Notes under the pieces: model-generated | Databases searched by the model: none | The model's input: the letters and a program-made list of their open reading frames with translations, nothing else | Told to the model about the DNA's origin: nothing | NCBI GenBank assembly: GCA_965222505.1 | Contig: OZ244956.1 | Location: 5,208,001-5,272,000, forward strand | Origin: G965222505 sp965222505 | GTDB lineage: Bacteria; Bacteroidota; Rhodothermia; Rhodothermales; DATKEJ01 | Direction: 5' to 3' | Length of the DNA: 64,000 nucleotides | Shown here: positions 16,010-25,914 of the stretch, piece after piece | Numbering within the stretch: the stretch's first letter is position 1 | Layout: each line of letters starts with the position of its first letter | Program-made: the position numbers and the translations under genes

Positions 16010-18523
16010 ATGATTATCCCTGATGCGCAACCCATGGGGTTGTCCGGCGAAGATTCTGAGCATGCCATTCCTTTACTTACTCCGGGTGAATTGGAGGAGA
16101 TGAACAATGCCCATATTCCCGAGGCCCTGCCCGTTCTGGCCTTACGGAATACGGTGCTTTTTCCGGGGGTCGTGTTACCGATTACCGTAGGCCGCGATGC
16201 TTCGCTGAAATTGGTCAAAGATGCGTTCGGGGAAGACCGCGTCATCGGTGTAATGGCCCAGCGCAGCACAGAGGTCGAAGAGCCGGGTGGAGAAGACCTC
16301 TTCGATGTGGGCACCGTCGCTACCATTCTGAAACTGGTCAAAATGCCCGACGGCACCAAGTCGATAGTCATTCAGGGCAAACGACGGTTTCGGGTCTCCA
16401 AATTCGTGCAGACCGAGCCGTACTTTCTGGCTGAAGTGGCCCCCCTCGAAGATGACCGGGAAAACCCCATTGAACTCTCGGCCCGGATTCGCTCCATCAA
16501 GGAATTGGCTGTGCAGATCGTCAACCTGTCGCCAAATCTGCCCAACGAGGCAGCCTATGCCATTCAGAATATCGAGTCCCCGACGTTCCTGATTCACTTT
16601 ATTGCTTCCAATCTGCCGATCAAGGTCGAGGAGAAGCAGCAACTCCTGGAAACCCTCTCCGTCCTGGATCGGGCCGACTTGGTGATGAGCCACCTGGGCC
16701 GGGAATTGCAGGTGCTGGAACTGTCCGAAGAAATCCGGACCCGCGTACGTACGGACGTCGACAAGCAGCAACGCGAATTTCTACTCCGGCAACAACTCAA
16801 GGCCATTCAGGAAGAACTGGGTGAGATGGATGGCCCATCCGCCGATGTAGACGAACTTCGGAAACGTCTGGAAGAAAAGAAACTCTCGGACGATGCTCGC
16901 AAGGTGGCCGAGAAAGAACTGGAAAAACTGGGTCGTGTCAATCCGGCTGCACCAGACTACTCAGTGATCCGCAACTACCTGGATTGGATTCTGGACCTTC
17001 CATGGGAATCCTATTCCGAAGACCAACTCGACATCAAGCGTTCAGAAGGCATCCTGGACGAAGACCACTACGGGCTCGAAAAGGTCAAGAAACGCATTCT
17101 GGAGTACCTGGCAGTCCTGAAGCTGAAAGGGGACATGAAAGCGCCCATTTTGTGCTTCTATGGCCCTCCAGGTGTTGGTAAAACCAGCCTCGGAAAATCC
17201 ATTGCCCGTGCACTTGGGCGTGAGTTTGTCCGCATCAGTCTGGGCGGCGTTCGGGATGAAGCCGAAATCCGGGGGCACCGCCGGACGTACATCGGTGCGC
17301 TGCCCGGCCGCATTATTCAAGGCCTCAAAAAAGCCGGTACCGGCAACCCCGTTTTTATGCTGGATGAGGTCGATAAACTCGGCAACGACTTCCGCGGTGA
17401 CCCATCGAGTGCCCTGCTCGAAGTGCTGGATCCCGAACAAAACGATACATTCAGCGACCACTATCTGGAACTGGAATATGACCTCTCAAAAGTTATGTTC
17501 ATCGCGACGGCCAACTACCTCGAAACGATCCCGGCCCCCTTGCGTGACCGGATGGAAATCATCGAGATCAACGGTTATACGCAGGACGAAAAGCTTGCCA
17601 TCGCCAAACAGTACCTCGTGCCCCGGCGGATCAAGCACAACGGGCTCAAGCCGGAACAGTTTTCCATCAAGGACACAGCCCTCAAATTGATCATCGACGG
17701 ATACACCCGGGAGTCCGGCGTGCGGCAACTGGAACGCGCCATCGGTGGCGTTGCCCGAGGTGTTGCTCGGAAAGTGGCCGTCGATGAAACCGAGCGGGAA
17801 ACCATTGGAGTCAAGGATGTAAAGGGTTATCTGGGGCCGAGGCAGTTTTATTCCGATATCGCAGAACGGACGGAAGTCCCCGGTGTGGCTACCGGGCTTG
17901 CCTGGACGCCCGTTGGGGGAGACATTCTCTTCATTGAAGCCTCTGTGTCACGCGGTTCCGGTCGGTTGATCCTGACCGGGCAGCTTGGGGAAGTTATGAA
18001 GGAATCGGCGCAAGCTGCGCGTTCCTATGTGCGGTCTCATGCCGAAAAATTGGGGATTCCTGCGGATGCTTTCCGGTATTGGGATGTTCACCTGCACGTC
18101 CCGGCCGGAGCCATTCCCAAAGATGGCCCCTCGGCGGGGGTAGCCATGCTCTCTGCATTTGTGTCAATCTACACCCAGCGGTGTGTCAAGCACGATGTGG
18201 CCATGACGGGCGAGATTACGCTCCGCGGCTCGGTGTTGCCCGTTGGGGGCATTAAGGAGAAGGTGCTGGCCGCCAAACGGGCCGGCATCAAAACTGTGGT
18301 GCTGCCCAAAAAGAATCAGAAGGACATCGCAGAGATCAAGAATGTGGCACTGGAAGGGCTGAAAATTGTCTATGTCTCCCGGATGATGGATGCGCTCAAA
18401 CGCACATTGGAACGTAAATCCATCGAGGATGCGGTGAAGAAGTTCACGATTCCCGCCTCAGAAAAAGGGCACGCCAACGGCAAGATTCCATCCTCCGTGG
18501 TCACCGAAACCGTTATCGAATAA
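16010..18523 (+). CDS. lon: ATP-dependent protease Lon
   Basis: An 837-residue Lon protease. An N-terminal substrate-binding domain (LPVLALRNTVLFPGVVLPI) is followed by a coiled helical linker, an AAA+ module with Walker A GPPGVGKTS near 385-392 and FMLDEVDKLG Walker B, and a C-terminal serine-lysine protease domain. The catalytic serine lies in KDGPSAGVAM (about 707) and the lysine in GGIKEKVLAAKRAG (about 750). Lon degrades misfolded and selected regulatory proteins in the cytosol. I start at ATG 16010; an upstream in-frame TTG at 15968 would add 14 residues. The C-terminus ends in a low-complexity tail. Confidence 0.96.
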   Translation: MIIPDAQPMGLSGEDSEHAIPLLTPGELEEMNNAHIPEALPVLALRNTVLFPGVVLPITVGRDASLKLVKDAFGEDRVIGVMAQRSTEVEEPGGEDLFDVGTVATILKLVKMPDGTKSIVIQGKRRFRVSKFVQTEPYFLAEVAPLEDDRENPIELSARIRSIKELAVQIVNLSPNLPNEAAYAIQNIESPTFLIHFIASNLPIKVEEKQQLLETLSVLDRADLVMSHLGRELQVLELSEEIRTRVRTDVDKQQREFLLRQQLKAIQEELGEMDGPSADVDELRKRLEEKKLSDDARKVAEKELEKLGRVNPAAPDYSVIRNYLDWILDLPWESYSEDQLDIKRSEGILDEDHYGLEKVKKRILEYLAVLKLKGDMKAPILCFYGPPGVGKTSLGKSIARALGREFVRISLGGVRDEAEIRGHRRTYIGALPGRIIQGLKKAGTGNPVFMLDEVDKLGNDFRGDPSSALLEVLDPEQNDTFSDHYLELEYDLSKVMFIATANYLETIPAPLRDRMEIIEINGYTQDEKLAIAKQYLVPRRIKHNGLKPEQFSIKDTALKLIIDGYTRESGVRQLERAIGGVARGVARKVAVDETERETIGVKDVKGYLGPRQFYSDIAERTEVPGVATGLAWTPVGGDILFIEASVSRGSGRLILTGQLGEVMKESAQAARSYVRSHAEKLGIPADAFRYWDVHLHVPAGAIPKDGPSAGVAMLSAFVSIYTQRCVKHDVAMTGEITLRGSVLPVGGIKEKVLAAKRAGIKTVVLPKKNQKDIAEIKNVALEGLKIVYVSRMMDALKRTLERKSIEDAVKKFTIPASEKGHANGKIPSSVVTETVIE

Positions 18524-18585
18524 CCTCATCCCCCAATATCAAGAATCTTATTTCCCCAACGTGCTCGTCCAATAATACGCATCCA

Positions 18586-20448
18586 TTACAACCCAGCCCC
18601 AAACGGAAACGCCTCCAATGAAATGGGAAGCCGACCCTTGGGGGTATGGTTGCCCAACAGGATATCGGATGCCGTTCGGATAGTGGCCATTGATTGTTCG
18701 TACCCCACCAGCATAACGTCTGGTTCGGTATAGGTGTTAATCACATAGGGGTTGCCAAACGTCATCAGAAAAACCGGTCGGTCGGATTGCTGAAGTTGGT
18801 TGACCAGCTTTTCCAAATCGGCATGCATCCCCAGGTTTTTTCCAACCCGTGTGCGGAGGTACAATGCAATCACCAGCACATCAGCATTTTCGATCGAAGC
18901 GTCCAATGCCCTGGCTTGCCGCTGCGTGGGGCGGCCGGTCAGCCGGTGGTTGGATACGGTGGCCCGTGAGCCGAGGCGGGTATGCAGCGCCTCCATGGCC
19001 GCCTTGATGCTTCTGGAGGATTTCTGGTTGGTGATTTGAAGCAGGGTAATTTGCTGATCGGCCTTAAGGGGCAGAGCTTCTGAATGCTGCAACAAGGTCA
19101 CGGCTTCATTGGATACGGCCTGGGCAATGGGTTCACCTCTGGGTTTGGCCAGCATCGCACGGAGGCGGCGTACACTGGCGTACCGGTTTTTGTGCAACCC
19201 GAGCCGGGCTTTGGCACGCAAGACCCGTCCCGCAGAAGCATCCAATTGGGCCATAGAAATATCACCTGCCTGTACAGATGTTTTGATGGCCTTCACGGCG
19301 TTGCCGAGGTGTTTGGGCATCAGAATCAAATCGGCCCCGGCCAGAATCGGGTTGACCACGCGCTCGGCATAGGTATAGGTGTTACTCAAGGCCCCCATCT
19401 CCACATCATCCGTGATGATCAATCCATCAAAATCCATACGTTCCCGCAGCAACTCACTCAGGACCGGGCGGCTGAAAGTAGCCGGTTGGATGTTGCGGTC
19501 CAGCACATAGCTCCACAAGTGGGCGGTCATGACGGCCGACGGTGGGCGCTTTGCATTCAAGAGGGTGTGGTAGGGTTTGAGTTCGACGCTGTCCAGTTCT
19601 GCAGCGGTGCTGTTGATGACCCCGAGTTGGAGGTGTGAATCGGCGGTGGTATTGCCGTGGCCTGGAAAATGTTTGAGGGTGGTCAGGACCCCGAAGGCTT
19701 CGGCTCCTTCCACAAACCCTCTGGCCATATCACTCACCAAGACCGGGTTTTCCCCATAGGACCGAATGTTGATGATGGGGTTTTCAGGGTTGTTGTTCAC
19801 ATCCACGACGGGGGCAAACAACATGTTGATACCCATGGCACGGGCTTCAAGGGCTGTCAGGATGCCTGCGGCACGGGCCAGGGCCGGGTTTCGGGTGGCC
19901 CCAAGGGCCATATTGGAGGGCAATTCGGTAAAATGGGAATCGAACGTTCCGGCACCACGCTCATAGTCGGCTCCGAAAAGGAGGGGCAGGTTGCTGGCTT
20001 CCTGCAACCCGTTGGTTTGGCCGACCACCGCAATCGGGTCCAGCGTACGCGGGACGATAAACCCGCCCACATGAAAACGCCGCACGGCTTCGCCCAGGGA
20101 ACGGACATCCTGAATGGTTCGGGCGTTCAGGTAGACGATCAGCAACTGACCAATTTTTTGATCCAGGGTAAGACTGGCCAGAACGGAATCTGCCCACTGG
20201 ATCACCTGTACCGTATCCGTCACTTGTTGGTACGTGGACAGAAAAGGTTTATGTTGGGCAAACAGGGAGTCGTAATCTGCCAGAGAGAGGGAAGAATAGG
20301 TGAGGTCAGCATCGGCCTCAGCGGAGGCAGCGTTCCAGCGGGGGGGCGCAGGGGCAGACCCATTCCAGGGCATGGAGATGCCAGAGAAGGCCAGGTAAAA
20401 AAGGACCAGGGCGAGCAAAAAGTGCAGGCCCACGCGAAGGATCGTCAT
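18586..20448 (-). CDS. beta-N-acetylhexosaminidase-like GH3, exported
   Basis: A 620-residue glycoside hydrolase family 3 protein with an N-terminal hydrophobic segment (residues 2-28). LLFGADYERGAGTF gives the NagZ-type sugar loop, LKHFPGHGNTTADSH carries the His-Asp acid/base dyad typical of NagZ (KHFPGHG..DSH), and GLIITDDVEMGALS holds the nucleophile Asp. Residues 430-620 form the second (alpha/beta sandwich) GH3 domain, which shorter cytosolic NagZ enzymes lack. It should cut beta-N-acetylglucosamine from muropeptides or chitin-like chains outside the cytoplasm. It faces lon tail to tail with a 62-bp gap. Confidence 0.9.
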   Translation of the reverse strand: MTILRVGLHFLLALVLFYLAFSGISMPWNGSAPAPPRWNAASAEADADLTYSSLSLADYDSLFAQHKPFLSTYQQVTDTVQVIQWADSVLASLTLDQKIGQLLIVYLNARTIQDVRSLGEAVRRFHVGGFIVPRTLDPIAVVGQTNGLQEASNLPLLFGADYERGAGTFDSHFTELPSNMALGATRNPALARAAGILTALEARAMGINMLFAPVVDVNNNPENPIINIRSYGENPVLVSDMARGFVEGAEAFGVLTTLKHFPGHGNTTADSHLQLGVINSTAAELDSVELKPYHTLLNAKRPPSAVMTAHLWSYVLDRNIQPATFSRPVLSELLRERMDFDGLIITDDVEMGALSNTYTYAERVVNPILAGADLILMPKHLGNAVKAIKTSVQAGDISMAQLDASAGRVLRAKARLGLHKNRYASVRRLRAMLAKPRGEPIAQAVSNEAVTLLQHSEALPLKADQQITLLQITNQKSSRSIKAAMEALHTRLGSRATVSNHRLTGRPTQRQARALDASIENADVLVIALYLRTRVGKNLGMHADLEKLVNQLQQSDRPVFLMTFGNPYVINTYTEPDVMLVGYEQSMATIRTASDILLGNHTPKGRLPISLEAFPFGAGL

Positions 20449-20564
20449 ATGCAGCTGAAATCCGGTGGTTCGGCAGAAAGATAGGTCGTTCTCCAGTTAT
20501 TGGAAAACACCCCACCTATTTTCGTGACAACTATTGTATCTTCCCTGAAAACACGCCGCTTTCG

Positions 20565-21407
20565 ATGCAAAAAAACATGATCGGGCGGTACATCCATGTG
20601 CTACAGGATTCCGCCTTGTCCATGCGTCAAAGGCTGCAAAAGGAATGGGTCAGCTTTGTTGCCGTCGTCCGGTCGTTAGATCGGCAGACCGTTTTTGTGC
20701 TTGTCGTGTGCGTCGCGCTCATGTTTGTACAGCTAACGGTGGGGAGTCGAAAGGTGTTTCGTCGAGAATACGCCGAATTGTTTTCGGTAGAATGGCAGGG
20801 GTTGATGGAATGGGGCTGGTGGTTTGGATGGCAAGGAATCACCGGCTTTGTGCTGCCGGTCTTTTTTTTGCTCGTGCTATTCAAACGCAAACCCTCGGAG
20901 ATTGGCTTGGGGCTAGGAGATTGGAAGCTGGCCCTCCTTTTGGCAGGCATCTATATGCCCCTGGTCGTTTTCGGCACGTGGGTGCTTTCCAACGGAGCCG
21001 ATTTTCAGGCGCAGTATCCGCACCTGAAATCGGCCGTCACGGATTGGCGGTTCTTTCTGGTTTATGAAACCCTGTTTCTGTTTTACTGGATGGGATGGGA
21101 GTACCTGTGGCGGGGGTTTGTCTTATTTGGTACGGCCCCGACCTTTGGGGTCTATGCCATCTTCGTTCAAATGATACCCTTTGCACTGTTGCACGCCGAC
21201 AAGCCCCTGATCGAAGCCTTTCTCTCCATCCTGGGTGGATTGGCCCTCGGCGCGCTGGTTTGGCGCTGTCGCTCATTCTGGATTGCTGTACCCCTACATG
21301 CCTTCCAGATGATCATGATCGACCTCTGGTGCACCCTGCGGATGCGGAGCGGGGTTGATGGAGTGGGGCTCGGTGCTTTATGGGAATTGTTGATTGGGCA
21401 TTGGTGA
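20565..21407 (+). CDS. CPBP family intramembrane protease-like protein
   Basis: A 280-residue membrane protein with about seven hydrophobic segments. The CPBP (Abi/Rce1-like) motifs are visible: WEYLWRGFVLFG (motif 1, here with Trp in place of the first Glu of EExxxR, a variant known in the family), FALLHADKPL (motif 2, His), and VPLHAFQM (motif 3). Members cleave or process membrane proteins or peptides, and some are linked to bacteriocin self-immunity. The start is at a clear ATG 20565. A dispersed repeat begins just before its stop codon. The glycan genes follow downstream, but the 75-bp repeat-filled gap argues against a single operon. Confidence 0.85.
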   Translation: MQKNMIGRYIHVLQDSALSMRQRLQKEWVSFVAVVRSLDRQTVFVLVVCVALMFVQLTVGSRKVFRREYAELFSVEWQGLMEWGWWFGWQGITGFVLPVFFLLVLFKRKPSEIGLGLGDWKLALLLAGIYMPLVVFGTWVLSNGADFQAQYPHLKSAVTDWRFFLVYETLFLFYWMGWEYLWRGFVLFGTAPTFGVYAIFVQMIPFALLHADKPLIEAFLSILGGLALGALVWRCRSFWIAVPLHAFQMIMIDLWCTLRMRSGVDGVGLGALWELLIGHW

Positions 21408-21461
21408 TTTACTGCGTGAGTCGCTTCGCTCGTTTGAAAAGAAGAAAGTCACCAATCATAA
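21401..21461. repeat. dispersed hairpin repeat, family A, copy 2
   Basis: TTGGTGATTTACTGCGTGAG plus TCGCTTCGCTCGTTTG (21401-21436) is followed at 21446-21456 by AAGTCACCAA, whose reverse complement nearly matches the start of the unit. The stop codon of the CPBP gene lies inside the unit. The core differs from the copy at 2084 by one base in 31. Confidence 0.75.
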
Positions 21462-21482
21462 ATCATCAATGAAAAATTATCC

Positions 21483-22691
21483 ATGTCAATAGTAGAACAG
21501 AAAATCACAAACCGAACAAGAACCCGGCCCTTTGCCCCGTGGCCTCATTTTGAGGCAGACGAAATAGCTGCCGTTACCGAAGTCCTCACTTCGGGCAAGG
21601 TCAACTATTGGACGGGTACTGTGGCGCGGCAGTTTGAACAGGATTTTGCCGGGTTTGTTGGAGCCCATCATGCCGTAGCACTGGCCAATGGGACCGTTGC
21701 GTTGGAATTGGCGTTGATCGCCCTCGGGATTGGGCCCGGTGATGAAGTCATCGTTCCCCCCCGAACGTACGTGGGCACGGCAACGGCCGTTGTGGTGTGT
21801 GGGGCCACCCCCGTTTTCGCCGAAGTGGACCATCACAGTCAAAACCTGACGGCTGCCGGCATTGAGGCGGTCCTGACGCCGCGTACCAAAGCAATTATCC
21901 CGGTTCACTTGTTTGGGTATCCCTGCGACATGCACGCTATCATGGCATTGGCCGAAAAGCATGGCCTCAAGGTCATCGAGGATTGTGCGCAGGCGCTGGG
22001 TACAACGTATCACGGCCAACATATGGGAACCTTCGGGCACGTTGCGGCCTGGTCATTCTGCCAGGACAAAATCATGACCACCGGTGGGGAAGGCGGAATG
22101 CTTACCACCAATGACCCAGAGGTGTGGAAAACGGCATGGGCCTACAAAGATCACGGGAAAAGCTACGAGGCCGTGTACAACCGCACCTACCCACCCGGTT
22201 TCCGTTTTTTGGTTGAGATGTTCGGGACCAACTGGCGCATGACCGAAATGCAGGCCGCCATTGGTTGTGTAGCACTCCCCAAAGTCTCAGCCTGGGTAGA
22301 AAAACGCCGTACCCTGGCCGGTATACTGGATCAGCGATTAGAGCAAGTGCCTGGGCTTCGAATTCCGGTCCCTGATGCACACATCAGGCATGCGTATTAT
22401 AAATACAGCGCCTTTGTGCGGCTTGAACACCTGAAGCCGGATTGGGACCGTGATCGCATTATGATCGAAACAACCAACCGCGGCATTCCCTGTTTCAGCG
22501 GTATCTGTGGTGAAATCTACCTGGAAAAAGCCTTTAAAACCGCTGACTTGCAACCGGCAGAGCGCTTGCCCGTGGCCCGGCAACTTGGCAACACGTCCTT
22601 GCAACTGCTGGTGCATCCCACCCTTTCAGTCCAAGACATGCACGATACCGCCGATATCCTCAGCGACGTAATGGCCGAGGCGGTGGCCTAA
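21483..22691 (+). CDS. DegT/DnrJ/EryC1/StrS family PLP aminotransferase
   Basis: A 402-residue sugar aminotransferase. The phosphate-binding segment is GTVALELALIALGIGPGDEV near the N-terminus, IPVHLFGYPCDM is a conserved strand, and the PLP-binding lysine is K196 in SFCQDKIMTTGGEGGM, the family's hallmark. LVEMFGTNWRMTEMQAAIG and HAYYKYSAFV follow. These enzymes turn keto-sugar nucleotides into amino sugars for surface glycans. Its stop (TAA) overlaps the next ATG as TAATG, so translation is coupled to the heparinase-like gene. The start sits 75 bp after the CPBP gene. Confidence 0.93.
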   Translation: MSIVEQKITNRTRTRPFAPWPHFEADEIAAVTEVLTSGKVNYWTGTVARQFEQDFAGFVGAHHAVALANGTVALELALIALGIGPGDEVIVPPRTYVGTATAVVVCGATPVFAEVDHHSQNLTAAGIEAVLTPRTKAIIPVHLFGYPCDMHAIMALAEKHGLKVIEDCAQALGTTYHGQHMGTFGHVAAWSFCQDKIMTTGGEGGMLTTNDPEVWKTAWAYKDHGKSYEAVYNRTYPPGFRFLVEMFGTNWRMTEMQAAIGCVALPKVSAWVEKRRTLAGILDQRLEQVPGLRIPVPDAHIRHAYYKYSAFVRLEHLKPDWDRDRIMIETTNRGIPCFSGICGEIYLEKAFKTADLQPAERLPVARQLGNTSLQLLVHPTLSVQDMHDTADILSDVMAEAVA

Positions 22692-24442
22692 TGCGGCAGG
22701 ATCTGACTCGTAATCTGTTTGTCAGGCTGTACACCCCCCCTATGTCCTCGATTTCAATAATTACCAGGTTGGCCCGGTTCGGGCGGGCGATCATACATAC
22801 AAAACCTCGTCAATTGGTCGCCCGGCTACGGCGTATCGTGGGGATGAAGTGGCGCATGTGCAGGGCTGAACAGGTGAAAGCCAGACTTGCCAAAGGGAGT
22901 GCTCATATCGGCGTACGGGATACGTTACCCATGCCCCTCTTGCCACCACGCACCCATCAGTTAAAGACCACGGAAGGAGGGCCTGCCGTGACTTTTCTGG
23001 CGCAGGCTCGCTGTCTGGACGCCAGGTTTGACTGGATGCCCACGGATCTTGAACATAGCCAGCACTTGTGGCTGTTTAACCTGCATTATATGGAGTTTTT
23101 GGAGGGGGCGGGGGATTTGGCATTTGAAGAAATCGTCACAGACTGGATTGCAAAAAATCCGCCTTTCGGAAAAACGCACAACATGAGTTGGCATCCGTAC
23201 GTGACCTCGCTTCGAAGTGTGGTTTGGATGCAGCAATATGCCCGAAGAACAGGGCTGTCGGATGGCTTTCGGGCAAGCATGCGGGAAAGTCTGGTTCAGC
23301 AATTACGATACCTTGAACTGGATCTGGAATTGGACCTGCGGGGAAATCACCTCCTGAAAAACATCAAGGCGTTGCTCTGGGGAAGTGCTTTCTTTGAAGG
23401 ACCGGAGGCCTCCCATTGGCAGGCACGTGGACGCCAACTGCTTGAGGAAGAACTGGAGGTGCAGTTTTTGGCAGATGGTCTCCACTACGAACGTTCCCCG
23501 GCCTACCATGCGCAGGTTTTTGTGGATATCCTGGAATGTCTGTACGTGATGCCGGAGGGTCCATTGCGGTCCCGTGTGGAAGCGGTAATACACCAGGCAG
23601 CACAAGCCCTGGCCGATACCACCCACCCGGATGGGTTGACGAGTTTGTTCAACGACGGCGGGCTCCACATGACCTATCCGCCTCAGCAATGCCTGGATGC
23701 GTACACCGCATATACAGGACGTACGGTGTCTCCCCGGCCAGTCTTCACGCTGGAAGAGGCCGGGTACTATGGATTGCGGACCGATACATCATTCTTATTG
23801 GTTGATGCAGGGCCTATCGCGCCAGACTATCTCCCGGCGCATGGACATGGCGATATCTTCTCCTTTGAATGGAGCGTGGAGGGACAACGGATTATCGTAG
23901 ATGCTGGGGTTTATGCGTATGAAGCCGGACCGGATCGGGCGTACGTCAGGTCGACGCGGGCACACAATACGGTTACCCTGGATGGGGAAGACCAATGCGA
24001 GTTTTGGGGTGCTTTCCGGGTAGGGCGCAGGGCAAAGGTGATTGTAGATCACCATATGTCACAGGCACAGTGGTTTGTGTTGGCCGCGCACCATACCGGC
24101 TATGTTCACCTTAAAGGGCGGCCTATCCACCGGCGCACGTTTGAGGCGGGTTTGTTAGAGGTCAATGTCGATGATCAGATTGAAAAAGGAGGGGGGCAAT
24201 TGGTAGAGAGCCGATTGCTGTGTCATCCATCATGTACCGTGACGCTCCAGGAGGGGGGGGCGCTCTTGCAACAAGGTCCCATTAAGATTGCGTTACGTAC
24301 CCAAAGTGAAATCCGATTGGAGCAGGCAAACTGGCATCCAGATTTTGGGGAACGACAGACCTGTACACAAATCGTGATGACGTATGGCACCGCTCCTTGC
24401 ACTGGACGTTATACCCTCAAACGGGTACCTCTTCTGAACTAA
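22691..24442 (+). CDS. heparinase II/III family polysaccharide lyase-like protein
   Basis: A 583-residue protein in the Hepar_II_III superfamily. An alpha/alpha toroid fills the first half (LFNLHYMEFLEGAGDLAF, SWHPYVTSLRSV, LRGNHLLKNIKALLWGS, FLADGLHYERSPAYHAQVF), and the beta-sandwich half contains HGHGDIFSFEWSVEG, DAGVYAY, then RAHNTVTLDGEDQCEFWGAFR. Family members cleave acidic polysaccharides; many sit in capsule or exopolysaccharide loci. The Tyr and His residues of the toroid cleft (HYERSPAYH) suggest a catalytic centre. It overlaps the aminotransferase stop by one base; an alternative ATG at 22742 would drop 17 residues. The aldehyde dehydrogenase gene begins 12 bp downstream. Confidence 0.88.
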   Translation: MRQDLTRNLFVRLYTPPMSSISIITRLARFGRAIIHTKPRQLVARLRRIVGMKWRMCRAEQVKARLAKGSAHIGVRDTLPMPLLPPRTHQLKTTEGGPAVTFLAQARCLDARFDWMPTDLEHSQHLWLFNLHYMEFLEGAGDLAFEEIVTDWIAKNPPFGKTHNMSWHPYVTSLRSVVWMQQYARRTGLSDGFRASMRESLVQQLRYLELDLELDLRGNHLLKNIKALLWGSAFFEGPEASHWQARGRQLLEEELEVQFLADGLHYERSPAYHAQVFVDILECLYVMPEGPLRSRVEAVIHQAAQALADTTHPDGLTSLFNDGGLHMTYPPQQCLDAYTAYTGRTVSPRPVFTLEEAGYYGLRTDTSFLLVDAGPIAPDYLPAHGHGDIFSFEWSVEGQRIIVDAGVYAYEAGPDRAYVRSTRAHNTVTLDGEDQCEFWGAFRVGRRAKVIVDHHMSQAQWFVLAAHHTGYVHLKGRPIHRRTFEAGLLEVNVDDQIEKGGGQLVESRLLCHPSCTVTLQEGGALLQQGPIKIALRTQSEIRLEQANWHPDFGERQTCTQIVMTYGTAPCTGRYTLKRVPLLN

Positions 24443-24453
24443 CAGGCGTTATC

Positions 24454-25911
24454 ATGCAGCAAACCACTGTTAAACCTCCTGACCAGGAAATACCTGTACC
24501 CTTTGCCGAAATCGAGCGGGTGTTTAGCATGCAGCAGGCCCATCGGCAGGCGGTTCGAAATACGACGGCGGCGCAGCGCATCAAGAAACTCAAGGATCTG
24601 CGTACCTATTTGATGGCGCAGCGGCCTGCGTTTGAGGAGGCGTTATGGGCCGATTATCAAAAGCCCAAAGCCGAGGTTACCCTTTCCGAAATCCTTCCGG
24701 TGCTCACCGAAATCAAGCACGCCATTAAGCACCTGAAGCGGTGGATGAAACCCCAAAAGGTCAAAACCCCGATCACGCTTTGGGGAACATCGACCCAGGT
24801 CCGGTACGAACCCAAAGGGGTAGCACTGATCATTTCGCCGTGGAACTACCCGGTCAATCTGGCGCTCATGCCATTGGTCTCTGCCATTGCGGCTGGGAAT
24901 ACAGCCATCATCAAACCCTCTGAGTATACACCGCATACTGCGCGGCTCTTGAAGGCTTTTCTGGGTGAATGCTTTGATGAACGAGAGGTCGCCGTGTTTG
25001 AGGGAGACCATCGGGTGGCCCAGGCCCTGTTGCATCATCCGTTCGACCACATCTTCTTTACGGGGAGTCCTGCAGTTGGCAAAATTATTCAGGTGGCAGC
25101 GGCCCAACACCTGGCCTCGACCACCCTGGAACTGGGGGGGAAGTCTCCAACCATCGTGGATGAAACGGCCAATATTGAGGAAGCCGCTTCAAAGATTGCC
25201 ATAGGGAAGGGGACGAACGCCGGACAAACATGCATCGCGCCGGATTACCTGTATGTGCACGAAACCAAACATGAGGCTCTGGTTGCGGCCTTAAAACAAA
25301 AATTGGCCGCCCATTATGGCGCGCCCAAAGCGGATGCCGCCGCTACCGATCTCTCCCGTTTGATTCACGACCGGCATCACCAGCGAATGGTTCAGGTGGT
25401 AACCCAGGCACAGGCAGAAGGAGCAAAGGTCGTTGCCGGAGGCGTTTACGATGCGGAGCGGCGTTACTTTGCCCCAACCCTATTGACCGGCGTGCAACCA
25501 GATCATCAAATTATGAAGGAGGAAATCTTCGGCCCGATTCTTCCGGTCCTGCCGTACCGCGCTCTGGATGATGTGCTGGCCGTCATCAATCGCATCGAAA
25601 AGCCCCTGACGATGTACATGTTCAGCAATAGCAAATCCAACATCGAACGCGTGCTGGGGCGCACATCAGCAGGGAGCACTGTGATCAACGACACCCTCAT
25701 CCATTATATCCACCCGGAATTGCCATTTGGCGGGGTGAACAACAGCGGCATCGGCAAGAGTCATGGGCGAGCCGGGTTCCTGGCCTTCTCCAATGAACGC
25801 CCGGTGCTCAAACAACATCTGAAACGCCCGATCATTTCCCTTCTGTACCCGCCCTTTACGGACAAGGTACATCGCTTGACGGAAATGGTACTGCGCTGGT
25901 TTTACCTTTAA
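24454..25911 (+). CDS. aldehyde dehydrogenase
   Basis: A 485-residue NAD(P)-dependent aldehyde dehydrogenase of the YwdH/ALDH3 type (shorter than the usual 490-520, without the C-terminal oligomerisation tail). LIISPWNYPVNLALMPLV, FTGSPAVGKII, the general base E226 in LELGGKSPTIV and nucleophile C260 in GQTCIAPDY are in place. PELPFGGVNNSGIGKSHG closes the domain, and a hydrophobic tail (VLRWFYL) could associate with membrane, as in fatty-aldehyde ALDH3. I use ATG 24454; the longer frame overlaps the upstream stop. The nearest neighbour suggests removal of an aldehyde from glycan work, but that is inference. Confidence 0.93.
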   Translation: MQQTTVKPPDQEIPVPFAEIERVFSMQQAHRQAVRNTTAAQRIKKLKDLRTYLMAQRPAFEEALWADYQKPKAEVTLSEILPVLTEIKHAIKHLKRWMKPQKVKTPITLWGTSTQVRYEPKGVALIISPWNYPVNLALMPLVSAIAAGNTAIIKPSEYTPHTARLLKAFLGECFDEREVAVFEGDHRVAQALLHHPFDHIFFTGSPAVGKIIQVAAAQHLASTTLELGGKSPTIVDETANIEEAASKIAIGKGTNAGQTCIAPDYLYVHETKHEALVAALKQKLAAHYGAPKADAAATDLSRLIHDRHHQRMVQVVTQAQAEGAKVVAGGVYDAERRYFAPTLLTGVQPDHQIMKEEIFGPILPVLPYRALDDVLAVINRIEKPLTMYMFSNSKSNIERVLGRTSAGSTVINDTLIHYIHPELPFGGVNNSGIGKSHGRAGFLAFSNERPVLKQHLKRPIISLLYPPFTDKVHRLTEMVLRWFYL

Positions 25912-25914
25912 TAC

